Below the pieces are notes generated by a model. That model saw only the letters and a list, made by a program, of their open reading frames with translations. It was not told where the DNA came from and searched no databases. DNA of 64,000 bases, taken from a bacterium (GTDB lineage: Bacteria > Bacteroidota > Ignavibacteria > Ignavibacteriales > Ignavibacteriaceae). A program made the translations under genes and the position numbers. The DNA lies in the NCBI GenBank assembly GCA_016716565.1, contig JADJWC010000004.1, positions 1-64,000 on the forward strand, in the 5' to 3' direction. Every line of letters starts with the position of its first letter. Within the stretch, counting starts at the first letter, position 1. This document shows positions 35,736 to 47,539 of the stretch, in pieces.

Positions 35736-38700
35736 ATGGCTGATCTAAAAACAGAATTAATTCAAGAATACCTGCAGAAAGTTAAAAAGGCTAATAAAGA
35801 GTCCACCAAAAAAGAAGCGTTCAAAGACTTACTAAATAGACTTTATGCAAACGAAAAAGAATTATTAAAACTGATTGATAAGATTACTTTGGGTGCAGAA
35901 AAAACTATCCTGAACATACCCCGCAAAGACAAAATCCACAAAGGAAGTGCAGATACTCTTTACAATCACATATTAATTGAATTTGAAAATGATCTAAAAG
36001 TTACATTCGACCACGCTACAGAACAGCTTAGTGGGTATCTGCTTGGACAATTACGTTCCGGTGAAGGTTATAACTTTACTCTGATAGCTTCGGATTTTAT
36101 TAATTGGAACGTTTTTGCTCTGATGTCTCCTGCCTTGACAAAATTGAAACTTTGCAGGAACACGAACTCATTCTCAATCAAATAAAAAGTGCATCGTTTA
36201 TCCTCACTGAAAGAAATGCTGATGAGTTCTATTATTGGATTGATCGATTTCTTTTCAAAGAAGAGAAACAGCGCGCAACCCTTAAAAGAATTGAAGAAGC
36301 ATTCGGTTATCAGAGCCATATATTTATTGAATCGTTCCGTGAGCTGCAGAAGTGGTTTAAAGAAGCTAAAAAGTTTGGAGAAGTCCAGGTCTCTTATGAT
36401 CAATGGGAAAAATTCTTAAGCATTGCATACGGTTCATTTGATGTAAGAGATAGTGTTTTTCTCATTCATACTTATCTTAGCGTTTTTTCAAAGATGCTTG
36501 CGTATAGTGTTGTTTCAAATGACGAATACATCGACGACTCTGAACTGAAAGGAATTCTCGACGGTTCAATCTTCAATAGGTATAATATCAGAAATTTTGT
36601 TGATAACGATTTCTTCCACTGGATTAATACCGACCGAAGCTTTAACAACTTAAAAAAAGTATTCAGACTGATTGCACAGGAAATTTCAAACTTCGATTTT
36701 GATAATGTTGATGAAGATGTACTGAAGGGTGTTTACCAGGAACTAATTGACATTGATACAAGACACTCTCTCGGTGAGTATTACACTCCTGACTGGCTTT
36801 GTGAAAGAATTGTAAAAGAATTTGAATTTAAAAAGACTGACAAAATTCTCGATCCTGCCTGTGGAAGTGGTTCGTTTCTAAGAGTAGCTATTCACAGAAT
36901 TAAAGAGCTTAATCCCGGAGGAACAGTTGAAGAATTGAACGAGCAGATTTATGGAATAGATATCCATCCGCTTAGTGTGCAGATAGCCAAAACGACTTTA
37001 CTTCTTGCTCTCGGAAAAGAAATTATAAATGCAAAGAAACCTGTTTACTTAAACATAATTCTTGCAAACACACTTCTTGCACCCGAAGGAGTGCAGAACC
37101 TTTTCGGCAATGAGTTTCTTCTGAACATTGACAAAGAAAAGTATCACTTAACCACGCAAATACTTGAAGATGTTAAACTGTTTGATGAGGCGCTAGGAAT
37201 TTGTGATGATCTTGCCGAGCAGACTATGGGGAAAAAGAAAGAGACTGAGGAAGTATTTGAGAACATTTTCAGAAAGCATTTCGCAAAAAACGGAAATAAA
37301 TCTGGCGCTAACAAGCAGGTAATTGAAAGCTTCTATAAAATATATTCAGGACTTAAATCTGTAAAAGAAAAAGGAAGAGACAGCATCTGGAAGTTTATTG
37401 TGCAGAACCTTTACAAACCTTATTTCCTTGCCGGTAAGTTTGATTATGTTATCGGCAATCCGCCCTGGTTTACTTACAGCTCGATAAGGAATGAAGATTA
37501 TCAAAACATACTCAACGCACTGGCTGATAAATATGAAGTGAAGCCGGTTAAAGTTGCAAACTTTCCTCATCTTGAAATTGCTGCTATATTTTTAGCCTAC
37601 TGCAGCAGCTATTTTTTGAATGACAAAGGACAGATTGCTTTTGTTCTGCCGAGAAGTTTCTTTAGTGCAGATCACCACGATAACACAAGAAGTGGGAAAG
37701 CTATTGGTTTTAAGCTTAAACAAATTTGGGATTTGAAAGATGTTTCTCCATTGTTCAGAATTCCAAGCTCTGTTTTCTTTGCTGAGAGATATGAAAAGAA
37801 TAAAGTTCCTTTCTCCAGTTTACAAGGAAATGTATTTAGCGGGAAACTAACTGAACATAACTGTAACCTAATAACTGCTAAAGAAATGATTGCAGAAGAA
37901 CCGGTTAAATGGTATTATGTTAAACAGGGAAAAGCTTCTGCATTCTCAATAAGAAAAAGTAAAAAGCAACAAAGTGAAAATCCGTATAAGAATTTGTTCA
38001 AAAATGGAGCTACAATTTATCCACGAGTATTTTATTTTGTTGATATTACTCAGGAGCTGCCCGAAGATTTTGAAGGGAGAATAATTAATATAAAGACAAC
38101 AACGACAATTGATGCAGATTCGAAAAAACCTTGGAAAGGCTTAACATTTTCGGGTAAGGTTGAAAGCAGATTCATTTTTAGAACTGCACTTGCAAAAAGT
38201 ATTTTGCCTTTTGCTTTATATAAACCTGATCTGGTTGTTCTTCCGATTTTAATAGAGAAGAATAATGTGGGAAGGATAGAAATAGAGTTGCATTCTGCGA
38301 ATGAATTGATGCAAGGGGGAAATTTGAATGCTTCGAAGTGGTTTAGTAATGTTGAGAATACCTGGCAACTTCTGAGAACTGAAAAGAACAGGAATATTTC
38401 AAGTGAAGATTATTTGAACTGGCAGAATAAATTAACTGACCAAAATCTTGTTGCACCTTATTTAGTCTTGTACAATTCATCTGCAAAAGATGCTAATTCA
38501 CTGGTAATCGAAAGAGACGATTATGATTTTACATTTTTTGTTGAGAATAAAACTTATTGTTTCTATACAGATAATTTATCTGAGGCATTTTATTTGTCAG
38601 CAATACTGAACTCAAAAATTCCAAACGAATTAATGAAAGATTTTCAGTCACGAGGTTTATTTGGTGCAAGGGATGTGCACAAAAAGATTCTCGACATATA

Positions 38701-38914
38701 CTTCCCACGCTTTGATGAAACAAACGAAGTGCATCAAAAGCTTGCATATCTAAGCGAGCGAGCACACAAAAAAGCAGCAAAATATTTACAGGACAATCCA
38801 CCGCAAAAAGAACTAACCGCCACGCGTCTCGGCAAACTCCGTCTCGACGTAAAAAAACACCTTGTCGAGGAGATGAAGGAGATAGATAAGTTGGTGAAGA
38901 AAGTGGTGGGGTGA
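35736..38914 (+). CDS. Type IIG (Eco57I-like) restriction-modification enzyme, one frameshift
   Basis: About 1,059 residues when joined. The N-terminal part (35736-36185) has a nuclease-like block, KGSADTLYNHILIEFEN. A shift near 36122 (GCTCTGAT where GCTCCTGAT is expected) moves reading to the frame of 36104-38914. The methyltransferase follows: SLGEYYTPDWL, DPACGSGSFL (SAM site) and GNPPWF (catalytic NPPW, adenine N6). The C-terminal third would be the target-recognition domain. One chain therefore cuts and methylates. If the frameshift is real, a fragment starting near 36104 would keep the methylase and lose the nuclease. First gene of the defence island. Confidence 0.85.
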
Positions 38915-38967
38915 GGGGGTTTGATCATTGTTGGAAAAAGCATTTTCTCTAGATCTCAATTTTATAT

Positions 38968-41900
38968 ATGAAAAATAAACTTGTAAGATATTCTAAAGCA
39001 GGTGATGCTTTCCATTATCGTTGGGCAGCTCGCCGTTGTCTTAGAATGATTTATCCAAAATCTCCTATACAATCGATTGTAATTGAGGGCTCTAATGAGA
39101 ACAAGTTGGCTGGTGAATGTGTAATTGATGTTGCTGAATATTCCTTTGTACCTGAATCAAATACCCAAAAAATAGAATATATCCAACTAAAATATACTAC
39201 TGTAAGGAAAAAGAAACCGTTCAACTTAAGTGATTTGAAAGTTACATTTGAAGGATTTGCTAAGAGATATTCTGAGATATCTTCTAAAAAAAACAAACTG
39301 CAAAAGAATTATGTAGTAACTTTCTCGATTGTAACAAACAGGCCGATTTCTGAAATTCTGAAGAAAAACATTACTTCTGTTGCCCTTAATCAAACCGTGA
39401 ATGCTCGTTTCATAAGTACTCTTGAGAAATACGCAAACTTAAATGGAAATGATCTTGAAGAATTTTGCAGTTTGATTAAGTTTGTTGATGGCGAGGGTGA
39501 TTATAATTCACAACACTTTGAGCTCCAATCTGAAATATCACAATTTGTAGCAGGCACAGTTGATAATCCGCAAATCAATAATGTGATAAATCTAATACAG
39601 GAAAAAGCTTTACCCAATTCAAATGGAAAAATTACTCGAGAGGATATTCTCCTTCGTTTTGAGGTTACATCTGAACGAGATTTATACCCTGCTCCATACG
39701 AGTTAGAAAAAATTGATACTCCGATTCTTCGGAAACAGCATCAGGAATACTTAGCTAATATTTTAAATACTTCAACTTCTATAATAATTCATGCTGCTGG
39801 TGGTGTTGGAAAATCTATTTTTGCATACCAGATCACTCAATCTTTACCAAATGGTTCACTAGGAATAATCTATGATTGCTTTGGTCGAGGTAGTTATTTA
39901 AATAGAAGCAAATTCAGGCATCGTCATTGCGATGCTCTTATTCAAATTGCAAATGAACTTGCAATGAAAGGATTATGTAACCCACTTATTGCAAAATCTT
40001 ACACCAAAGATGATGAGATTTTGAGAAGCTTCTTATCTAGAATTGAAACTGCAGTTAGATCATTAAGAAAACGAAATGAAAAGGCGGTGCTAGTAATTTT
40101 AATTGATGCAGCAGACAATGCGGAAATGGCTGCAGAAATTAATAAAGATCATTGTTTTGCTAGAGATTTATTGAAAGAACAACTGCCGAATGGATGTAGG
40201 CTTGTTGAGTTATGCAGAACTGAACGAATAAATTTATTACAGCCATCCCATACAATTCTACAACTAGAACTAAAACCCTTTTCGGATATTGAAACACTAA
40301 CACATCTTAGAAATTATTTCCCGAATGCATCTGAACAAGATGGATTAGAATTTCATCGTTTGACAAATAATGGCAATCCACGAGTGCAAGCAAACGCATT
40401 GAATTTTGGTTATCAAAACATTGAAGAAGTATTGGTGAGCTTGGGTCCATCAGGTACCACAATTGAGAGACAGATAGAAAAACAACTTGATTCAGCTATA
40501 TCCTTTGTTAAAGAAAAATTACCAAATAATTATCAGAATAGTATTGATGCAATTTGTACAGGGCTTGTAACGTTACCACCATTTATACCTATTAATATTC
40601 TTGCCACAGCTGCTGGTGTAAATGAAGGACTAGTAAGAAGTTTTGTTTTTGATTTAGGTAGGCCACTTTGGATTACAGATAATTCAGTTCAATTTAGAGA
40701 TGAACCAACGGAAACCTGGTTTAGGCAAAAGTTTTCAGCAACTGCGGAACAAATAACATCATATATATCTTGCTTGAAGTCACTTGCCAATACATACACA
40801 TATGTAGCTGAGACATTACCCGCTCTATTTTTGCGAGCAGGAATGTATGATGAATTGATAAAACTCGCAATTTCAGATGAATTACTTCCAGTAAACAGCC
40901 CTATCGATGAACGTAATGTTCGAGTTTATCGTCTCCAATTTGCGTTTAAAGCTTCACTCAGATTAAACCGTTTTGCCGATGCTGCAAAGCTAGCTCTACG
41001 CGCTGGGGAAGAAGTAGCTGGAGATAAGCGACAACTTGATCTGTTTATGAAAAATGTTGATTTAATAGCACCTCTGCAAAGCGATCAGAAAGTTCAAGAA
41101 TTAGCTTTTAGAAGGATATTAAAGGGTAATTGGAATGGTTCAGAAAATGTTTATTCCGCTGCATTGTTATCTTCGGTTAATGATTTCAAAGGTGAAGCAA
41201 GAGGATATTTAAGATCAGCTGAAAATTGGCTTCATATATATTTTGAAGAACGTAAGCAAAATAAAAATGATAATCTTAATGAAAAATTAAGAGATGAAGA
41301 AATTGTTGAATTAATATTTGCACATTTCAATTTATTTGGAAGTGAAGAAGTCGTCAATTTCATTCAAAGCTGGCGTCCTCCAGAAGTAGTCTATCGTATT
41401 TCATCAGAGTTTATTAGAAGGCTCGTTGATGGCGGCAAATTTAATGAGATTCAGAAGATAGCTAATGCTGGGTCTACCAACCCATATCTGATGATTGCCA
41501 TATCTCGTGAACTTTTAGAAGTAGGAAGATTTATAAACGCAACCGCTTTAAAAAATTGTTTGAATCTACTTTGTAATAAACAAGCTAAAATTCTAAAGCT
41601 TGGTTCTTCATATAATGATACAACTTATTCTGCTATAATCTCTTTCATAGAGATGTGCGCTGCTAACAATCTTTCAAAGGCAAAGATCTTGAAAGTGATC
41701 CGTTTTTATTTTGCCCCAAGAGCACCTCGTTGGATTTATGAAAGATTTCAAATGAATGAACGTGATCCTTATTTACGTGCTGTTGCACTGAAATCTGTAC
41801 TTAATTCAAGCGACCTTAATTTAGAAGATTTACTTCCAAAGGAATTTCTAAAAGATAAAAAGAAGAATAAGTATAAAAATGAAAATGAAGTTAGAGAGTT

Positions 41901-44900
41901 TAATGAAGTAATTGGTGGATTGTTACCATGGTATATACTACGAGCAAAGATGCTTACTAACAGAACAATTGATTTCAATAAAGAAATAGAAAATTCAGAG
42001 CAAAAATCAAGAAGTTCGTTAACACACAGGTGGGGAGAAAATGATAATATTCCTTATGAAATATCAAAATTACTTTATGAAATTTTATCGTTAATGCATA
42101 GTAGCGGCAATATTCTCATAGAAGAATTTTTTAATAGAAAGCTCAAATCAGAAAATAAAATTTGGATTAAGGACCTAATAAAAGCAACGCGTTGTTCCTT
42201 TCGTTTAGACCATCTTTCAGAAATCAGGATGCAAATAGAACAGTCAGCTTATGAACTAATTTCTTCAACAACCGATGAAGCTCCTGAAACAAAAGCAGAT
42301 TGGTATGTTGATCTGGCACGGTCTGTACTTCCCGTAAGCAGAGAAGATGCCGCTACATATTTTAATAATGCAATTGAAGCCGTATCAAAATTTGGTGATG
42401 AAATAGTACAACGCTGGCAAGCAATTGTTACGCTTGCAAATAGAAGTGCACAGGGAAATGACGTAACTCCAGAACTGACGTATAGATTTATTCGAAGTGC
42501 TGAATTAGTTGGTGATTATGTAGAAGAAAAACATTGGAATAGAAATGAGGCGATTAGAATTTGTACAAGATTATCACCAAGTTCAGCTTTAGCTGCTTTA
42601 AGTAGATGGAGAGATAGAGATGTCGGATGGTTTAAAGAACAGCTTTTCGCCTTAGCCTGTGAAATTGTATCAAATAAAAGTATACCTTCTTCATCTGCCT
42701 GGTCTCTTTCAGCATTTCTGGACGGATTTATGCTTGATGAATTTCTATCACTCTGTATTGAAAAAGAAAATGAACAAAATAAACGTCAATATTTGTTTGA
42801 TCAAGCTATTCACGATCTCCGACTTAAAGAAACAAATGAAGAAACCTGGAAAACGATGAAAGACATTGCTCATAAATTTTCACTCGGGTCTAAAGAGCTA
42901 GATAAGGTTCTTTTATTTTATTCGGATAAAAAGGAGGAGGTAAGACACTTTTTATTTGACAAAGACAAAAAAGAAAGTTTTAGCTATAACCAAATAACTA
43001 AACAAGAAAAATATGATTGGGAAAAAATATTTAGTGGTTTAGATCTTGCATCAAGTTATGGGATTGATCAGGCCATAACTCGTCTTAATTCTAATTCACA
43101 AGAACATCATATTTCAAATACATTTTGGGAAGAATTGTTTAAGAGAACAGCAGATAATGCTGTTCTAAAATTTTTAAAGGCTCTGATATATACTGAAAAC
43201 ATTAATTTGTATGAACTTAAATATGCCTTTTCATTAATGCCAAAATATTGGAAGCAAAAGGCAAGTGTAAAATACAACTGGGAGAATATTTTAAAATCAA
43301 TTGGTCAACGTTTTCCTACTGAATTAACCAATCGTTATACCTTAAAATATTTTTTAGAAACTATTTCTGAAAAAGAAGATGTAATACCTATAATTCAGGA
43401 GGGAATTCTTGAAGGATTATGTAATGAAAATGATCTCAATGATGCAGAAACATTTTTTGGATTTACTGAGCTAGTAGCTTATAAAATTACCGCACAAGAA
43501 GCAATCGAACTACTCGATTTTGGATTAACAAGAATTGAAATGCATATTGATAAAGAATATGCTGATGGAAATTGGTCCAAATGGTTATCTCCTCCCAAAA
43601 ACGTAAGTGTTGCTCTTACGGGTTTTATATGGGCAGCATTAGGATCTCCTCGTTCTGAAATTCGTTGGCAGGCAGCACACTGTATAAGGAGGCTTGCAGA
43701 CATCGGATGCAAATCGGAAATAGAATCACTAATTAGTTGGATGAAAGAAGATAAAGTAGATGCTTTTGGGAGTAAAAAATTTCCTTTCTACAATCTTCAT
43801 GCACGTCTGTATTTATTAATATCATTAGCTCGAATCTCTATTTATAAACCGGAATTGTTAAGAGAATACTATGATATTTTTTCTTACTATGCATTAAACT
43901 CCATACCTCATATACTTATTCAAAAATTTTCTGCTGAAATTGCAATTAACATAGAAAAAAGTTTTCCTAATACTTATAATGATGAGGAAGTGCTGAAATT
44001 GGGTTCCGTATGTATAAGTCAACTTCCTAGAAGAAAAATGAAATATCAAGAAAGTCTTGATGGAATATGGCCTAATAGAAAGATAGCTGATAAAAAAGTT
44101 AATTTTTATTTTGGATATGATTTTGATCGCTATTGGTTCGAACCATTGGGACGAGTTTTTGGGATTTCAGGGCAGAAAATAGAAGAACTTGCAACTGAAG
44201 TCGTAGTTAATGATTGGGGAATAAAAACAGATGGAAGCTATAAAACTGATCCGCGTAATTATATATGGCGTTCTAGTGCTAGGGAAAGAGAGACAATGCA
44301 TAGTCACGGTAGTTATCCAAGAACAGATGATTACGGCTTTTATATATCTTATCACTCTATGTTTGTTGTTGCAAGTAAACTGCTAAGAATAATTCCCGTA
44401 GTACATAGAGAAAATTGGTATGAAGATGAGTGGGAAGAATGGCTTGATAGGCACATTTTAACTCGTAGAGACGGGCATTGGCTATCTGATCGACGAGATC
44501 CAGTGCCTTTAGAAAAAAGAAACTGGCATTATATTAAAAATGTTGAAAACTGGCGTTCAGAAATTTCTGATTACGATTTTCTAGACGGGATACTTTCTCA
44601 TATAAATGGAAAATATTGGTTAAGAGTTGATGGTTATTGGGATGAAGCAGATGATACACGAAGAGAAAACTTTTCTATAATTACCGCATTAGTTCCTAAA
44701 GCTACAGCTCAATCTCTTTTAAATTATCTAAGTTCTATTTCAAATCCATATGATGCCTATTTGCCTAATAATGAGAGAGAAGGAGATGACGGTAATTTTA
44801 GTTTATATCCGTTTGAACTAACTGATTGGATAATGAGAAATTCTACTGACAATGGATTAGATAAACACGATCCGTATTCCGGTGAAATTAGATATCCTCC

Positions 44901-45273
44901 TTACCAAATAAATAATTCAATTGTTAAGGAATTCAAATTGTCATCAGATTCGGAGAAAAGAGTTTGGTATATAAATGATGAAAAGGAACCACAATTTATA
45001 TGTGAGATTTGGAGTTCGGAAAAACTTAGGATTGATGAGGATCCTCGTCGGACAGGAATAAGAATAAGTGCATCTTTAGAGTTCATAAAAAATTTATGTA
45101 AAACTCACAATTGTGAATTAATTTACAAAGTAGAAATTCAACGATATTATAGATATAAGCAATATTCAAGGGATGATGATGAAACAAGATATAAACCACC
45201 ACATTTCAAATTTTTTGTCCTCTCGCAGCATGGAAAACTTAGAGACGAGAAAAAAAGTTATAAAATTAGGTGA
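38968..45273 (+). CDS. avs3a: Avs3a-like nuclease-STAND NTPase (AVAST type III)
   Basis: 2,101 residues. Residues 1-200: a Cap4/DUF4297-like nuclease (GDAFHYRWAARRCL, VIDVAEY, EYIQLKY with D/E-x-Q-x-K). Residues about 270-640: STAND NTPase with Walker A AAGGVGKS (near 276-283) and Walker B VILIDAADN (near 376-384). The remaining 1,400 residues are alpha-helical repeats plus a C-terminal region of unclear fold rich in Trp and Asp (DGHWLSDRRDP). Size, order and the partner gene match AVAST type III. In that family, sensing of phage large terminase triggers tetramerisation and DNA degradation. No damage is visible over 6.3 kb. Confidence 0.75.
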   Translation: MKNKLVRYSKAGDAFHYRWAARRCLRMIYPKSPIQSIVIEGSNENKLAGECVIDVAEYSFVPESNTQKIEYIQLKYTTVRKKKPFNLSDLKVTFEGFAKRYSEISSKKNKLQKNYVVTFSIVTNRPISEILKKNITSVALNQTVNARFISTLEKYANLNGNDLEEFCSLIKFVDGEGDYNSQHFELQSEISQFVAGTVDNPQINNVINLIQEKALPNSNGKITREDILLRFEVTSERDLYPAPYELEKIDTPILRKQHQEYLANILNTSTSIIIHAAGGVGKSIFAYQITQSLPNGSLGIIYDCFGRGSYLNRSKFRHRHCDALIQIANELAMKGLCNPLIAKSYTKDDEILRSFLSRIETAVRSLRKRNEKAVLVILIDAADNAEMAAEINKDHCFARDLLKEQLPNGCRLVELCRTERINLLQPSHTILQLELKPFSDIETLTHLRNYFPNASEQDGLEFHRLTNNGNPRVQANALNFGYQNIEEVLVSLGPSGTTIERQIEKQLDSAISFVKEKLPNNYQNSIDAICTGLVTLPPFIPINILATAAGVNEGLVRSFVFDLGRPLWITDNSVQFRDEPTETWFRQKFSATAEQITSYISCLKSLANTYTYVAETLPALFLRAGMYDELIKLAISDELLPVNSPIDERNVRVYRLQFAFKASLRLNRFADAAKLALRAGEEVAGDKRQLDLFMKNVDLIAPLQSDQKVQELAFRRILKGNWNGSENVYSAALLSSVNDFKGEARGYLRSAENWLHIYFEERKQNKNDNLNEKLRDEEIVELIFAHFNLFGSEEVVNFIQSWRPPEVVYRISSEFIRRLVDGGKFNEIQKIANAGSTNPYLMIAISRELLEVGRFINATALKNCLNLLCNKQAKILKLGSSYNDTTYSAIISFIEMCAANNLSKAKILKVIRFYFAPRAPRWIYERFQMNERDPYLRAVALKSVLNSSDLNLEDLLPKEFLKDKKKNKYKNENEVREFNEVIGGLLPWYILRAKMLTNRTIDFNKEIENSEQKSRSSLTHRWGENDNIPYEISKLLYEILSLMHSSGNILIEEFFNRKLKSENKIWIKDLIKATRCSFRLDHLSEIRMQIEQSAYELISSTTDEAPETKADWYVDLARSVLPVSREDAATYFNNAIEAVSKFGDEIVQRWQAIVTLANRSAQGNDVTPELTYRFIRSAELVGDYVEEKHWNRNEAIRICTRLSPSSALAALSRWRDRDVGWFKEQLFALACEIVSNKSIPSSSAWSLSAFLDGFMLDEFLSLCIEKENEQNKRQYLFDQAIHDLRLKETNEETWKTMKDIAHKFSLGSKELDKVLLFYSDKKEEVRHFLFDKDKKESFSYNQITKQEKYDWEKIFSGLDLASSYGIDQAITRLNSNSQEHHISNTFWEELFKRTADNAVLKFLKALIYTENINLYELKYAFSLMPKYWKQKASVKYNWENILKSIGQRFPTELTNRYTLKYFLETISEKEDVIPIIQEGILEGLCNENDLNDAETFFGFTELVAYKITAQEAIELLDFGLTRIEMHIDKEYADGNWSKWLSPPKNVSVALTGFIWAALGSPRSEIRWQAAHCIRRLADIGCKSEIESLISWMKEDKVDAFGSKKFPFYNLHARLYLLISLARISIYKPELLREYYDIFSYYALNSIPHILIQKFSAEIAINIEKSFPNTYNDEEVLKLGSVCISQLPRRKMKYQESLDGIWPNRKIADKKVNFYFGYDFDRYWFEPLGRVFGISGQKIEELATEVVVNDWGIKTDGSYKTDPRNYIWRSSARERETMHSHGSYPRTDDYGFYISYHSMFVVASKLLRIIPVVHRENWYEDEWEEWLDRHILTRRDGHWLSDRRDPVPLEKRNWHYIKNVENWRSEISDYDFLDGILSHINGKYWLRVDGYWDEADDTRRENFSIITALVPKATAQSLLNYLSSISNPYDAYLPNNEREGDDGNFSLYPFELTDWIMRNSTDNGLDKHDPYSGEIRYPPYQINNSIVKEFKLSSDSEKRVWYINDEKEPQFICEIWSSEKLRIDEDPRRTGIRISASLEFIKNLCKTHNCELIYKVEIQRYYRYKQYSRDDDETRYKPPHFKFFVLSQHGKLRDEKKSYKIR

Positions 45274-45925
45274 AAAGTTTATTAAAGAACTTAATTCTAA
45301 ATCAGATATTGATTCGCTATCTAAATGGATGGTTCATTATATAGCTGAACAAATTAGGATTGCAAAATCAGCTAAAGGTAAAAAGAAGTTAGAAGCTGAG
45401 AGAAACTGTTTTGAAACAATTCTTAAACTTTGGAAGCATAGAGCTTATCTTCCATCGGGTCATAGGCCTTTTGAAAATTTCGAAGCAATTTTTCGAGTAT
45501 TAGAAAGAATAGACCCTAACAATAAAAGACAATATTATTATGAGCCACCTATTGATAAAGAATTGAAATCTAATAAGAGAAAAAAGATTGCCGCTGATGT
45601 CAAAAAATGGTTAGATATTGCTTTAGTAATTGACGAGGCAGCGCGAGCTTGGCTTTCATACATTTTTAAATACGCTGCACAAAGTGCTACTGACAAAGAA
45701 ATAATTAAATGGTTTGAGACTGCATCAGGGCTACCAAAAGACGAGGAAGTATCAATTGCAATTCGCTTGTTTGGTGAAGAATCAGAAAGTGAAGAAAGTA
45801 AAGATGAAAGGCTCAAAAAAGAAAAAGAAAACAATTTAAAATCAAGGATTAAGCAATTAGATGCATTTATTAAGTTTAGTATGGAGTTAAAAAGTATTTA
45901 TCTAAATGAGTTGAAGTTGGTTTAA
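45179..45925 (+). CDS. avs3b: Avs3b-like partner protein
   Basis: 248 residues starting inside the end of the large gene (95-base overlap), where AAGGG lies 6 bases before the third of three consecutive ATGs. Mostly helical, with the block LSKWMVHYIAEQI...CFETILKLWKHRAYLPSGHRPFE split over residues 45-100 and a Lys/Glu-rich C-terminal coiled region. No enzyme motif. The position and shape fit the small second gene of AVAST type III, whose role is unknown. Confidence 0.62.
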   Translation: MKQDINHHISNFLSSRSMENLETRKKVIKLGEKFIKELNSKSDIDSLSKWMVHYIAEQIRIAKSAKGKKKLEAERNCFETILKLWKHRAYLPSGHRPFENFEAIFRVLERIDPNNKRQYYYEPPIDKELKSNKRKKIAADVKKWLDIALVIDEAARAWLSYIFKYAAQSATDKEIIKWFETASGLPKDEEVSIAIRLFGEESESEESKDERLKKEKENNLKSRIKQLDAFIKFSMELKSIYLNELKLV

Positions 45926-46010
45926 ATAACTATGAGTAAATTTATTTCCGATTAAAACATTGTAATAATAATAATAGATTTAACAAACTTAATTCCGACA
46001 GAAAGAATAT

Positions 46011-47537
46011 CTAATCTTCCCTAGAAACTAGTTTTGCGATAAATTTTGCAAAGTCATTAATGTTTTGTTCAACACTAGCTATTTCCAATGCACTCATATA
46101 ATCATTTCGTCTTTCTAAGGGAATAACAGTCCAGGGGAATCCTCCAGATGCCAGCATTACATTCATCAGAAATCTTCCAATTCTTCCGTTGCCATCTATA
46201 TAAGGGTGAATATAAACAAAAATGAAATGTCCGAGTACTGCCCGAACTGCCGGTTCTTTTTCCTCCTGCAGCATTTCGAATAATACCGGCATTGCATCCC
46301 GGACACCATTACAACTCATCGGAATATGATTTGAGTTGGAAATGAAAACTTGTGAATTCCTGTAACCAGCAAGATCAGATGGGCGTAATAATCCTGCTGT
46401 TACAGATGGACTAAACATCTCTCTATACCAATCACCATGATCATCGTCTGCTACTTTTCCGGGATTTTCACCTTCAAATATTTTTGCTATACTTTTTTTA
46501 ACAGCTTCAAAGGCAAGAAAATAACCACGTGATGCAAGAGCATTTTTCTGCTCATTATCTTTTTCATTTATGTTCGGGTTCCAGTTACCACCCATTACAC
46601 GTTCTATCAGTTCTGATGTTACCCTGTAACCTTCAATAGATAATGAATGGTATGCGTCTGTTTTATAATTATCATTAATATGTTTGAAGTAAGAAGTTTT
46701 ATCTGTGGGAATTCCCGGAGGTTTTGGGAAATATTTTAGCACAGGTTCTCGCATCTGCTGCCACATTAATTTAATTCTGTTTACATATGGAGAAGTTGTG
46801 CGGTTTGTGAAAGTATATTGAAGCTTGTTTTCAAACGGATCACTTTCCCGTATATCATAGCCGGCTGCTTTCATAGTTTTAATAATTTCGTCAGCAATGC
46901 GGTCTCTTCCGATATTTCTGAATGCACCCGCCAGCCTGCCAGCAACAACACTATTACCGCCTTCAAGAAGCGGTGACAAAATTTCTGAGGCATCTTTTAC
47001 AGCAGTTAATGCTGTCCGGGCATCTATTGGGTTTTGTAAAAAGAAATTTGGTGTACTCGCCAACAAGGCAGAAGTTAATGAGAAAATACGAATGCCATTC
47101 TTTTCAATAATATCTTTTTCTGCAGGCATAGTTAGCGCTGCATCTACAAGTGATGTATCAAATAAAAGGTTGGTAACATTATTACTTGCTTTGGAAGAAC
47201 GAATTAACAACTGCTTTGGTATCGTCCAGTTTTCACAATGTATTAATATTGATTGTTCGGGCGAAATGCACCAATCCTTCTCGAAACGATCATTCAGGTA
47301 AACAGAACAAAACTTCCAAAAAGATGAATACCAAGAAGTACTTTCACCTTTTCTTTCCTGTGGATTATTGGAAATGTACCATCCCTTCATCACTTCTTTA
47401 ATGAAACCATTTTTCAACAATCGCTCTCTATGGGTTCTTGAGAGTGCATCAGATTTTATTATTGCCACTCCATCCTTATCCTGGAACTGCTTTAGCACTT
47501 CAAGGGATTGAGCTAGTTTTTCGTTTGGTGCTGCCAT
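46011..47537 (-). CDS. Fic-domain protein with AbiEi-like N terminus
   Basis: 508 residues. The N-terminal 200 (SDALSRTHRERLLKNGFIKE, VMKGWYIS) resemble the winged-helix and following domain of AbiEi-type antitoxins. The C-terminal half has the Fic fold with HPYIDGNGRIGRFLMN (about 440-456), the full HxFx(D/E)GNGRxxR site for AMP transfer. No separate antitoxin gene is adjacent, so the AbiEi-like part may self-regulate. Four phased repeats lie directly upstream. Convergent with the Avs3b-like gene. Confidence 0.82.
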   Translation of the reverse strand: MAAPNEKLAQSLEVLKQFQDKDGVAIIKSDALSRTHRERLLKNGFIKEVMKGWYISNNPQERKGESTSWYSSFWKFCSVYLNDRFEKDWCISPEQSILIHCENWTIPKQLLIRSSKASNNVTNLLFDTSLVDAALTMPAEKDIIEKNGIRIFSLTSALLASTPNFFLQNPIDARTALTAVKDASEILSPLLEGGNSVVAGRLAGAFRNIGRDRIADEIIKTMKAAGYDIRESDPFENKLQYTFTNRTTSPYVNRIKLMWQQMREPVLKYFPKPPGIPTDKTSYFKHINDNYKTDAYHSLSIEGYRVTSELIERVMGGNWNPNINEKDNEQKNALASRGYFLAFEAVKKSIAKIFEGENPGKVADDDHGDWYREMFSPSVTAGLLRPSDLAGYRNSQVFISNSNHIPMSCNGVRDAMPVLFEMLQEEKEPAVRAVLGHFIFVYIHPYIDGNGRIGRFLMNVMLASGGFPWTVIPLERRNDYMSALEIASVEQNINDFAKFIAKLVSRED

Positions 47538-47539
47538 TT

